Positions 1 through 5,846 of a stretch of 40,139 bases of DNA are shown here, piece by piece. Each line of letters starts with the position of its first letter. The stretch's first letter is position 1. Source of the DNA: Acetobacteraceae bacterium. GTDB taxonomy: Bacteria > Pseudomonadota > Alphaproteobacteria > Acetobacterales > Acetobacteraceae. Below the pieces are notes generated by a model that saw only the letters and a list, made by a program, of their open reading frames with translations, had not been told where the DNA came from and did no database searches. The position numbers and the translations under genes were made by a program. The DNA lies in NCBI GenBank assembly GCA_022842185.1, contig JALHQB010000027.1:19351-59489 (forward strand), read 5' to 3'.

Positions 1-61
1 AAAAAAACAAAAAAAAAGGGGGGGGGGGGGGGGGGGGCCCCCCCCCCCCCCCCCTTCTTTT
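1..61. other. Homopolymer block A/G/C/T at window edge
   Basis: Positions 1-17 are A except for one C at 8. Positions 18-37 are 20 G, 38-54 are 17 C, and 55-61 are TTCTTTT. The G run meets the C run directly, so the block is close to a perfect self-complementary hairpin with A/T ends. I know of no natural element of this form in such genomes. A contig-end or assembly artefact is the likeliest reading. Confidence 0.6.
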
Positions 62-130
62 GACCCCCGCCACGTAACATAAATTTTCGGCAATCTTGTC
101 GCCGCCCCACCGCGCCACGATCTGTGCGAA

Positions 131-901
131 ATGATCGACGCCCAAGCCCTGCTCAATCGTTTCCTCGGTTCCTCCAACGCCGCCGCGCCGACGCGCGCGC
201 CGGATGGCGGCGCCGCCTCGCCCTGGACATCCCCCGGCGGGGCCGGTGGCCTCGCCGACACCGCACGACAGGTGCTGGGTGGCGGTGGAGGTGTCGGCGG
301 CTTGGTGGGTGCCGCCGCGGCCGGTGGCCTGCTTTCGATGTTCACCGGCAAGAGGGGCAAGCGTGGGGGCGGCATGCTCAGCCATGGCGGTGCCGCCTTG
401 CTGGGCGCGCTGGCCGATCGTGCCTATCAGAACTGGCAGGCCGGGCGTCAGCCGGCCTCCGCGCCGGTGGTGACGCCGCGCGATGCCGAAGCCGTGCCGC
501 AGCGCTTCCTGCCGGGTGCCACGCCGGCGGCGAATGGGGAGGCCTTCGAGCTCGCCCTGATCCGCGCGATGATCGGCGCGGCGCGCGCCGATGGGCATAT
601 CGATGCCGAGGAACGGCGCCGGATTTTCGCCCAGGTGCAGGAAGCCGGTCTGGATGCGGAGGCCAAGGCCTTCGTCTTCGATACGCTGGAAGCGCCGATC
701 GGTGTGAGCGACGTGGCGGCGGCGGCGGCCACGCCGGAACAGGCGTCCGAGCTGTACCTGGTGTCACGCCTCGCGGTGGATCCGGACGACCCGGCCGAAC
801 GCGCTTATCTGGAAGCCTTGGCGCATCGGCTGAAGCTGCCGGCCGATCTGGTGGCGCATCTGGACCGCCAGGCGGACACCGCGGCGACCAGCCCCGGCTA
901 G
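131..901 (+). CDS. TerB-like / DUF533 family protein
   Basis: 256 aa. Residues about 1-90 are rich in Gly and Ala with a weakly hydrophobic stretch (GGLVGAAAAGGLLSMF), followed by basic residues (GKRGKRGG). From about residue 135 comes an all-helical region with acidic motifs (ARADGHIDAEERRRIF), which is the TerB-like part of the DUF533/YebE family. YebE-type proteins are inner-membrane-associated stress proteins of unknown biochemical role, sometimes labelled tellurite resistance; nothing here proves that role. The gene stands alone on the plus strand, convergent with the next minus-strand operon across a large repeat. An overlapping ORF in another frame at the same place is a shadow. Confidence 0.8.
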   Translation: MIDAQALLNRFLGSSNAAAPTRAPDGGAASPWTSPGGAGGLADTARQVLGGGGGVGGLVGAAAAGGLLSMFTGKRGKRGGGMLSHGGAALLGALADRAYQNWQAGRQPASAPVVTPRDAEAVPQRFLPGATPAANGEAFELALIRAMIGAARADGHIDAEERRRIFAQVQEAGLDAEAKAFVFDTLEAPIGVSDVAAAAATPEQASELYLVSRLAVDPDDPAERAYLEALAHRLKLPADLVAHLDRQADTAATSPG

Positions 902-922
902 GGCGGGGGTTGCGCCGGGATT

Positions 923-1247
923 GGAGGGGCGCTGCCCCTCCAAGCCACCCCGCCAGGGGCCAGCGGGCCCCTGGACCACGGGATTTTGGCGTTTGTCACG
1001 CAGGGCTGTCCTCGCCCACCCACTGCCAGGAATGGGTCATCCTTCTTGGCACCGACCGACGGCGCCCAGCACCAAAATGGAGGTTTCCAAAGGCCTTAGA
1101 GCGTTTTTCGCCAGACTGTGCTGGCGCAAAACGCTCTAAATCCTTGTGTGAGCGAGCATCTTCACGCGCCTGACTGAGTCCAGTCAGGCGCGATCTGCTC
1201 TAAGCCTTTGGTGGGGTGAGGTTTGGAGAGGGGCAAAGCCCCTCTCC
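923..1247 (-). repeat. Mosaic palindromic repeat, copy A (with insert)
   Basis: This fills the 403-bp gap between two convergent genes. In reverse orientation it matches the copy at 16867-17087 along nearly its whole length. It is a chain of hairpins: 923-941 (GGAGGGGC stem), a stem around 950-976, an AAAGGCCTTA...TAAGCCTTT palindrome, and 1225-1247 (ten-base stem GGAGAGGGGC, loop AAA). The palindrome is split by about 102 bases (1099-1200) absent from the other copy. No coding signal is supported. The position between two gene ends suggests transcription termination in both directions. Confidence 0.8.
1099..1200. mobile_element. Candidate TA-flanked MITE-like insert
   Basis: The sister repeat copy reads CCTTAAGCC where this copy reads CCTTA-[102 bp]-TAAGCC, as expected for an insertion at TA with duplication of TA (1097-1098 and 1201-1202). 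The insert begins GAGC and ends GCTC, and its first and last 20 bases match at about 14 of 20 as inverted repeats. It holds two hairpins: 1098-1137 (AGAGCGTTTT pairs with AAAACGCTCT, inner CGCCAG/CTGGCG) and 1165-1192 (12-base stem CGCGCCTGACTG, loop AGTC). Each hairpin is bounded by TA, so it may be two adjacent modules. A relative of the second module lies at 27997-28064. TA duplication is typical of IS630/Tc1-type elements; that parentage is inference. Confidence 0.55.
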
Positions 1248-1304
1248 AAGCAGCTTCGCACGCATCCCTCTCGGTCGCACCGGTCAGAACAACGGACCGC
1301 CGCG

Positions 1305-1652
1305 TCAGTCGGGCAGCCGCGACACATCCAGCGCCAGCACCGCGCCCATCCACATCGCATGATCGGTGTGGTCAGCCTTCTGCCGGCCCGTTTCGGGATG
1401 CACCAGCACGACCATCCCTTCGCGGTTCAGCGCGATGAAGGGCAGCAGCGCCGGCATCAGCGCCGGGGCGAAGGCGACCTGGTACATGGCCTGCGGATGC
1501 GGGCCGACCGGCACATCATGCCAGCGGCCGAGCACCGCTTCGGGGAAGGCCTGCGCGATAGCGTCCCGCAACCGGCCAGCGGCATCGCGCGATGCCGCAT
1601 CGTAATAGACATGCGCATGCCAGCCGCTCATCGTATCCGGGGCGGCCAGCAT
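1305..1652 (-). CDS. DOPA 4,5-dioxygenase family protein
   Basis: 115 aa from ATG 1652, which has GAGGG about 8 bases upstream. An ATG at 1631 (MSGWHAHVYYD) matches the usual family start but lacks a ribosome binding site. The motifs WHAHVYYD near the N-terminus, a middle GPHPQAMYQV and a late LVHPETG supply conserved histidines of the small DOPA-dioxygenase fold (PF08883). Characterised relatives open catechol rings extradiolly using Fe(II). The bacterial substrate is usually unknown, and I infer none here. It is last in a minus-strand run after the DUF1244 and GapR-like genes, with its start just inside the preceding stop region. Confidence 0.85.
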   Translation of the reverse strand: MLAAPDTMSGWHAHVYYDAASRDAAGRLRDAIAQAFPEAVLGRWHDVPVGPHPQAMYQVAFAPALMPALLPFIALNREGMVVLVHPETGRQKADHTDHAMWMGAVLALDVSRLPD

Positions 1653-1663
1653 GCGCCTGTCCC

Positions 1664-1984
1664 TCACATGCCCAGCGCGCGGCGATACAGGTCGAGCAGC
1701 GTCTCCTGCTCCTCGACATCCGCGGGTTCCTGGCCGCGGATGCGGATGATCGTGCGGATCACCTTCACATCGAAGCCGGCCGACTTCGCCTCGGCCATGA
1801 TGTCCTTGATGTCGGAGGAAAGGGCCTTCTTCTCCTCCTCCAGCCGTTCCACCCGTTCGATGATCGAACGCAGGCGGTCGGCCGCGATGCCGCCGACTTC
1901 GGGGTCGTCTTGTTTCGCTGCCGCTGACATGTTGCGCGCCTCTGTCTGAAGGGCGGCGGGTTTAGCCTTGGGGCGACGCGCCAT
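1664..1984 (-). CDS. gapR: GapR-like DNA-binding protein (DUF2312)
   Basis: 106 aa from ATG 1984 with AGGGAAGG just upstream; a shorter start at MSAAAKQDD (about residue 19) is also possible. The conserved core runs GIAADRLRSIIERVERLEEEKKAL (split here as two adjoining parts), then DIKDIMAEAKSAGFDVKVIR, which is the DUF2312 signature. In Caulobacter, GapR is a nucleoid-associated protein that binds overtwisted AT-rich DNA ahead of replication and transcription and stimulates topoisomerases. The extra basic N-terminus (ARRPKAKPAAL) is compatible with DNA binding. It lies 12 bases after the DUF1244 gene on the same strand, so they are probably cotranscribed. Family assignment is strong; function is by analogy. 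Confidence 0.85.
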   Translation of the reverse strand: MARRPKAKPAALQTEARNMSAAAKQDDPEVGGIAADRLRSIIERVERLEEEKKALSSDIKDIMAEAKSAGFDVKVIRTIIRIRGQEPADVEEQETLLDLYRRALGM

Positions 1985-1996
1985 CAACCTTCCCTC

Positions 1997-2308
1997 TCAA
2001 TGGCCCGGATTGGCCGCGGCGAATTTCGCCTTCTGTTCGGGCGACGCATCCTTCTGGTGCAGCGCCTGCCAGTCCTTGTACGGCATGCCATAGACGATCT
2101 CCCGCGCATCGGGGTCGGCGATGGTGATGCCCTGCGTCGCGGCTTCCTCGCGGTACCAGCGGGACAGGCAGTTCCGGCAGAAGCCGGCGAGATTCATCAT
2201 GTCGATATTCTGCACGTCGTTGCGTTCGCGCAGATGCTGCACCAGGCGGCGGAAGGCCGCGGCTTCCAATTGGGTGCGCGTGGCGTCGTCCATCTCGGGT
2301 ACGGGCAT
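1997..2308 (-). CDS. DUF1244 family protein
   Basis: 103 aa from ATG 2308, chosen because GGGGGA lies 7 bases upstream; in-frame ATGs at 2323 and 2338 are alternatives, and the open frame runs further up without coding-like content. The core includes FRRLVQHLRERNDVQNIDMM, then LAGFCRNCLSRWYREEA and ADPDAREIVYGMPYKDWQ, the hallmarks of DUF1244, a small alphaproteobacterial and gammaproteobacterial family. The two closely spaced Cys in FCRNC are conserved in the family. No biochemical role is established. It is first of a three-gene minus-strand operon with the GapR-like gene and is divergent from glycerate kinase. Confidence 0.85.
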   Translation of the reverse strand: MPVPEMDDATRTQLEAAAFRRLVQHLRERNDVQNIDMMNLAGFCRNCLSRWYREEAATQGITIADPDAREIVYGMPYKDWQALHQKDASPEQKAKFAAANPGH

Positions 2309-2486
2309 GGTGGCATCCCCCATCTGAATCGCGCCCATCGGGCGGTTTTGCTCGCGCAGGCGCCGCGGAGCCGTTGCCTGGGCGAGCATCCTGACGCGGC
2401 TGGTTGTATCCGGCCAGACGCGCTCTGCCCTAGATGGTCTATCCTGGCCGCCTTCGCCATAGTGGCCGCGGAGGGGATTTCCACAC

Positions 2487-3767
2487 ATGGCTTTTACCGA
2501 TGGGGCGGCCCGCGCCGCGCTCCGCCGCCTGTTCGATGCCGCCGTCGCCTCGGCCGACCCGCGCGTGGTCCTGGCGCGGCACCTGCCGGACCGGCCGGCC
2601 GGCCGCGTACTGGTGCTGGGCGCCGGCAAATCCGCCGCCGTGATGGCCGCGGCGGTCGAGGCCGCCTGGCCGGATGTGCCGTTGTCGGGACTGGTGGTGA
2701 CACGCTACGGCCACGGCTTCCCGACCACGCGGATCGAGGTCGCGGAAGCGTCCCACCCCGTACCGGACGAGGCCGGGGCGCGCGCCGCGCAGCGCATGCT
2801 GGACCTTGCCGCCGATGCGCGCGACGGCGACCTGGTGCTGTTCCTGGTGTCCGGTGGCGGGTCGTCCCTGACCACCCTGCCCGCGCCGGGGCTGGCGTTG
2901 GCGGACCTGATCGCGGTGAACAAGGCGCTGCTCGCCTCGGGGGCCACGATCCACGAGATGAACTGCATCCGTCGCCATCTCTCGGCCTTTTCGGGCGGGC
3001 GGCTGGCGGCGGCGGCGCATCCGGCACGGGTGGTCACGCTGGCGATCTCGGACGTGCCGGGGGATGACCCGACGGTGATCGCCTCCGGCCCCACCGTGCC
3101 GGACCCGTCCACCTTCGAACAGGCGCGCGCGCTGGTCGCGCATTACCGGATGGCGCTGCCGGCGGCCGTCACCGTGCATCTGGCCGAGGCCACCGACGAA
3201 AGCCCCAAGCCGGGCGACCCGCGGCTGGGCGCTGCGGATTACCGCTTCATCGCCACCCCGCGCATGGCGCTGGAGGCCGCGGCCACCGAAGCCCGCGCAC
3301 AGGGCCTCGCGCCGCTCATCCTGGGCGATGCCTTGGAAGGCGAAGCGCGCGAGCTGGGCACGGTGTTGTCCGGCATCGCGCTGTCCGCCCGCGCGCATGG
3401 CCACCCCCTGCCCGCCCCCTGCGTGCTGCTGTCGGGCGGCGAGACGACCGTGACGATCCGCGCCGATACACCGGGACGTGGCGGTCGGAACGGCGAATGC
3501 CTGCTCGGCTGCACGCTGGGCCTGGCGGGGGCGCCGGGCATCTGGGCGCTGATGGCCGACACCGACGGCATCGACGGGTCCGAGGACAATGCCGGGGCGA
3601 TCGCCACGCCCGGCACGCTGTCCCGCGCGCGCGCAGCTGGCCTGGACCCGCGCGCGCTGCTGGCCGGCCATGACAGCCACCGGGTGTTCGCGGCGCTGGA
3701 CGACCTGTTGGTGAGCGGGCCGACCCTGACCAACGTCAACGACTTTCGCGCCATCCTGATCGGTTAA
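2487..3767 (+). CDS. ttuD: Glycerate 2-kinase (MOFRL family)
   Basis: 426 aa. The protein shows the GckA/TtuD layout: N-terminal Rossmann-like part with VLVLGAGKSAAVMA, the signature LVSGGGSSL (about residue 131) and ISDVPGDDPTVIASGPTVPD, and a C-terminal MOFRL domain with LLSGGETTVTI, GRGGRNGECLLG and DTDGIDGSEDNAGA. Family members phosphorylate D-glycerate to 2-phosphoglycerate with ATP; older annotations call them hydroxypyruvate reductase TtuD. Pyruvate kinase follows 65 bases downstream, the same pairing as ttuD-ttuE of tartrate utilisation in Agrobacterium vitis, so the two would take glycerate to pyruvate via enolase. GGAGGGG lies about 11 bases before the ATG. Confidence 0.92.
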   Translation: MAFTDGAARAALRRLFDAAVASADPRVVLARHLPDRPAGRVLVLGAGKSAAVMAAAVEAAWPDVPLSGLVVTRYGHGFPTTRIEVAEASHPVPDEAGARAAQRMLDLAADARDGDLVLFLVSGGGSSLTTLPAPGLALADLIAVNKALLASGATIHEMNCIRRHLSAFSGGRLAAAAHPARVVTLAISDVPGDDPTVIASGPTVPDPSTFEQARALVAHYRMALPAAVTVHLAEATDESPKPGDPRLGAADYRFIATPRMALEAAATEARAQGLAPLILGDALEGEARELGTVLSGIALSARAHGHPLPAPCVLLSGGETTVTIRADTPGRGGRNGECLLGCTLGLAGAPGIWALMADTDGIDGSEDNAGAIATPGTLSRARAAGLDPRALLAGHDSHRVFAALDDLLVSGPTLTNVNDFRAILIG

Positions 3768-3782
3768 CTTACAACAATTAAG
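3768..3782. promoter_or_regulatory. CTTA-N7-TAAG inverted repeat, site 1
   Basis: CTTA (3768-3771), spacer CAACAAT, TAAG (3779-3782); the flanking A/T pair extends each arm to five bases (ACTTA...TAAGT). It starts at the last base of the glycerate kinase stop codon. An AT-rich dyad is unexpected in this GC-rich background. It is a candidate operator for an HTH protein, possibly the product of the next gene. No experimental support. Confidence 0.45.
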
Positions 3783-3809
3783 TCACAAGAAACCCCTCGG
3801 CAGCGCGAT

Positions 3810-3824
3810 CTTATCCAGGGTAAG
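3810..3824. promoter_or_regulatory. CTTA-N7-TAAG inverted repeat, site 2
   Basis: CTTA (3810-3813), spacer TCCAGGG, TAAG (3821-3824). It has the same arms and spacer length as site 1, and its centre is 42 bases from that of site 1, about four helical turns. The right arm overlaps the AAGG ribosome binding site of the ATG at 3833, so a bound protein could block translation initiation or transcription. A further TAAG follows at 3826-3829. Confidence 0.45.
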
Positions 3825-3832
3825 GTAAGCGT

Positions 3833-5482
3833 ATGCGCGACCAGACCCTCGAAGACCTTTTCGCCCGCCGCGGCGCCATCACCCGGATCGCCACCGAACT
3901 TGGCATATCCACCGCGGCGGTTTCCCAATGGCGCCGCGTTCCCGACGACCGGGTGCTCGACGTGGCGCGCATCCTGGGCGTCGAGACCCGCCTGCTGCGC
4001 CCTGACCTCGACCAACCGCCTGCCCCGAAGCCTGAAGGATACGTCCGCATGGTCGCCCGCCCCGCCCTGCGCCGCCGCCGCCGCACCAAGGTGATCGCGA
4101 CGCTCGGCCCCGCTTCCTCGACCATCGAGGTGATCGAGCGCCTGTTCCGCGCCGGCGCCGACGTATTCCGCCTGAACTTCTCCCACGGCACCCACGAAGA
4201 CCACGCATCGCGCATCCAGATGATCCGGGAGGTCGAACGCCGCGTCGGCCGCCCCATCGGCATCCTCGCCGACGTGCAGGGCCCGAAACTCCGCGTCGGC
4301 CAGTTCCAGGCCGGGCGCGTGCAGCTCCAGACCGGCCAGACCTTCCGCCTCGACCTCAACCCCACCCCGGGCGACGTCCGCCGCGTGAACCTCCCGCACA
4401 AGGAAATCATCGCCGCCGCCCAGATCGGCACCACCTTGCTGCTCGATGACGGCAAGCTCCGCCTGCGCGTCACTCGCGTGCGCCCCGACCACCTGGAAAC
4501 CGAGGTCGTCGTCGGCGGCCCCCTGTCCGACCGCAAGGGCGTCAATGTCCCGGACGTCGCCCTGCCCATCCCGGCCCTGACCGAAAAGGACCGCGCCGAC
4601 CTCGAATTCGTCCTGCCGCTCGGCATCGAATACATCGGCCTGTCCTTCGTCCAGCGCCCCGAGGACGTGGAGGAGACCAAGCGCATCGCCAATGGCCGCG
4701 CCTGGGTCATGGTGAAGATGGAAAAGCCCCAGGCGGTCGAAAACCTCGATGCCATCCTAGAACTGTGTGACTGCGTCATGGTCGCCCGCGGCGACCTCGG
4801 CGTGGAACTGCCGCCCGAGGAAGTCCCCCTCGTCCAGAAGCGCATCGTCCGCACCGCCCGCGCCCTGGGCAAGCCCGTGGTCGTCGCCACCCAAATGCTG
4901 GAATCGATGATCACCGCGCCCAGCCCGACCCGCGCCGAAGTCTCGGACGTCGGCACCGCGGTATTCGACGGCGCGGATTGCGTGATGCTCTCGGCCGAGA
5001 CCGCCGCCGGCCAATACCCCTATGAAGCGGTCAACATGATGGACCGCATCATCGCCCGCGTGGAACAGGACCCCGACTGGCGCCGCCTGATGGACGCATC
5101 CCGCCCCACGCCGGAGAAGACCAGCGCCGGCGCCATCGCCACCGCCGCCCGCCAGGTGGCCGAGACCATCTCCGCCGAAGTCATCGCGACGTTTTCCTCC
5201 ACCGGCTCCACCACCCTGCGCGTCGCCCGCGAACGCCCCAACTGCCCGATCCTGGGCCTGACGGCATCGGGCACCGCCGCCCGCCGCATGGCGGTGATCT
5301 GGGGCGTGCATCCGCTGGAAGTGGCGGAAATCCATTCAATGACGGAAATGGTGGCCAAGGCCGTGCGCTCCGCACAATCCGAGGGCTTCGCCGGGCATGG
5401 GGATGAGGTGGTGGTCACCGCCGGCGTGCCATTCGGGACGCCCGGGACAACGAACGCGCTACGCGTCGCGATCGTGAAGTAA
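3833..5482 (+). CDS. pyk: Pyruvate kinase with N-terminal Cro/YdaS-like HTH
   Basis: 549 aa, about 70 longer than usual pyruvate kinases. Residues 1-60 look like a Cro/YdaS-type helix-turn-helix: ITRIATELGISTAAVSQWRR, then DDRVLDVARILGVETRLLRPDL, matching the 'R...ATG...LRPD' end of YdaS-like domains. A Pro-rich linker (QPPAPKPEG) leads to the kinase at about residue 79 (RTKVIATLGPASS). Catalytic features are present: RLNFSHG, the active-site Lys signature VMVKMEKPQA, RGDLGVELP and a C-terminal allosteric-type domain. It transfers phosphate from PEP to ADP, giving pyruvate. The ATG has AAGG 7 bases upstream. An in-frame ATG at 4049 (codon 73) with GAAGGA 9 bases upstream would give a normal 477-aa enzyme. 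It lies directly after glycerate kinase. The fusion is seen directly; a regulatory role is inference. Confidence 0.93.
   Translation: MRDQTLEDLFARRGAITRIATELGISTAAVSQWRRVPDDRVLDVARILGVETRLLRPDLDQPPAPKPEGYVRMVARPALRRRRRTKVIATLGPASSTIEVIERLFRAGADVFRLNFSHGTHEDHASRIQMIREVERRVGRPIGILADVQGPKLRVGQFQAGRVQLQTGQTFRLDLNPTPGDVRRVNLPHKEIIAAAQIGTTLLLDDGKLRLRVTRVRPDHLETEVVVGGPLSDRKGVNVPDVALPIPALTEKDRADLEFVLPLGIEYIGLSFVQRPEDVEETKRIANGRAWVMVKMEKPQAVENLDAILELCDCVMVARGDLGVELPPEEVPLVQKRIVRTARALGKPVVVATQMLESMITAPSPTRAEVSDVGTAVFDGADCVMLSAETAAGQYPYEAVNMMDRIIARVEQDPDWRRLMDASRPTPEKTSAGAIATAARQVAETISAEVIATFSSTGSTTLRVARERPNCPILGLTASGTAARRMAVIWGVHPLEVAEIHSMTEMVAKAVRSAQSEGFAGHGDEVVVTAGVPFGTPGTTNALRVAIVK
4034..4051 (+). 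promoter_or_regulatory. Internal RBS and second start of pyruvate kinase
   Basis: GAAGGA at 4034-4039 lies 9 bases before an in-frame ATG at 4049-4051 (codon 73). Translation from here gives a pyruvate kinase of normal length that begins just before the family's conserved RRTKVIATLGP block. The main ATG at 3833 also has its own ribosome binding site, so both a fused and a plain form could be made. Confidence 0.5.
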
Positions 5483-5503
5483 AGGCAAGTACAACAACGC
5501 GGC

Positions 5504-5519
5504 CCCGGCAACCGCCGGG
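5504..5519. terminator. GC hairpin between convergent genes
   Basis: CCCGGC (5504-5509) pairs with GCCGGG (5514-5519) around an AACC loop, 22 bases after the pyruvate kinase stop and before the stop of the convergent lipoprotein gene. There is no T run, so it is only a possible terminator or transcript-end stabiliser. Confidence 0.35.
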
Positions 5520-5564
5520 ACCGTCAAGGCCGCGCCCATCCTGCGACAGGCGCGGCCGGACGAA

Positions 5565-5735
5565 TTACCCGCGGGCCGGCGGCACCGGGGCCGGGGTCGG
5601 CGCAACATAGACCGGCGCCGGCGGCGGCGGCGGCGGGGTCGGCGCGCAGGCGGCCATCAGAGCCACGGGCCCCAGCACGAGGGCCAACTTGCGGGCCAGG
5701 CTGTGGCGGGCCACCAACTTCGAAACGGCGAGCAT
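5565..5735 (-). CDS. Small proline-rich lipoprotein
   Basis: 56 aa from ATG 5735 (GGAGAG 4 bases upstream; an ATG at 5747 is a near alternative). A basic N-terminus and hydrophobic segment (LALVLGPVALMAAC) end in a lipobox-like MAAC with Cys30. The predicted mature part is only 27 residues and mostly Pro, Ala and Val, PTPPPPPPAPVYVAPTP in the middle. Such peptides occur as tiny outer-membrane lipoproteins; no function is known. It is divergent from the L,D-transpeptidase, so a cell-envelope role is plausible. The low complexity leaves some doubt that it is translated, but the signal and lipobox argue that it is real. Confidence 0.6.
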   Translation of the reverse strand: MLAVSKLVARHSLARKLALVLGPVALMAACAPTPPPPPPAPVYVAPTPAPVPPARG

Positions 5736-5785
5736 CTGTCTCTCCATGACTATAAAGCGCATCGACAACATCGTATTCAACGGCA

Positions 5786-5822
5786 ATTCTTGTTACCGTG
5801 TCAAACGGCCTGTGACAAGAAT
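5786..5822. promoter_or_regulatory. Spaced inverted repeat in divergent promoter gap
   Basis: ATTCTTGT (5786-5793) and its exact reverse complement ACAAGAAT (5815-5822) are separated by 21 bases, in the gap between the divergent lipoprotein and L,D-transpeptidase genes. It could be an operator or an mRNA stem. Nothing else in the sequence identifies the binder. Confidence 0.3.
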
Positions 5823-5846
5823 CCGCAGATTCCGGAGGATTTCGAA

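Noticed and set aside
131..901. Tellurite resistance determinant
   Set aside because: TerB-like/DUF533 similarity alone does not imply resistance, and no other ter genes are present.
2439..3680. 413-codon minus-strand frame
   Set aside because: Antisense to glycerate kinase, which has all family motifs; the frame is low-complexity Arg/Gly/Gln.
5703..5846. Upstream GTG start for the L,D-transpeptidase
   Set aside because: It would overlap the divergent lipoprotein gene and place 100 residues before the signal peptide.
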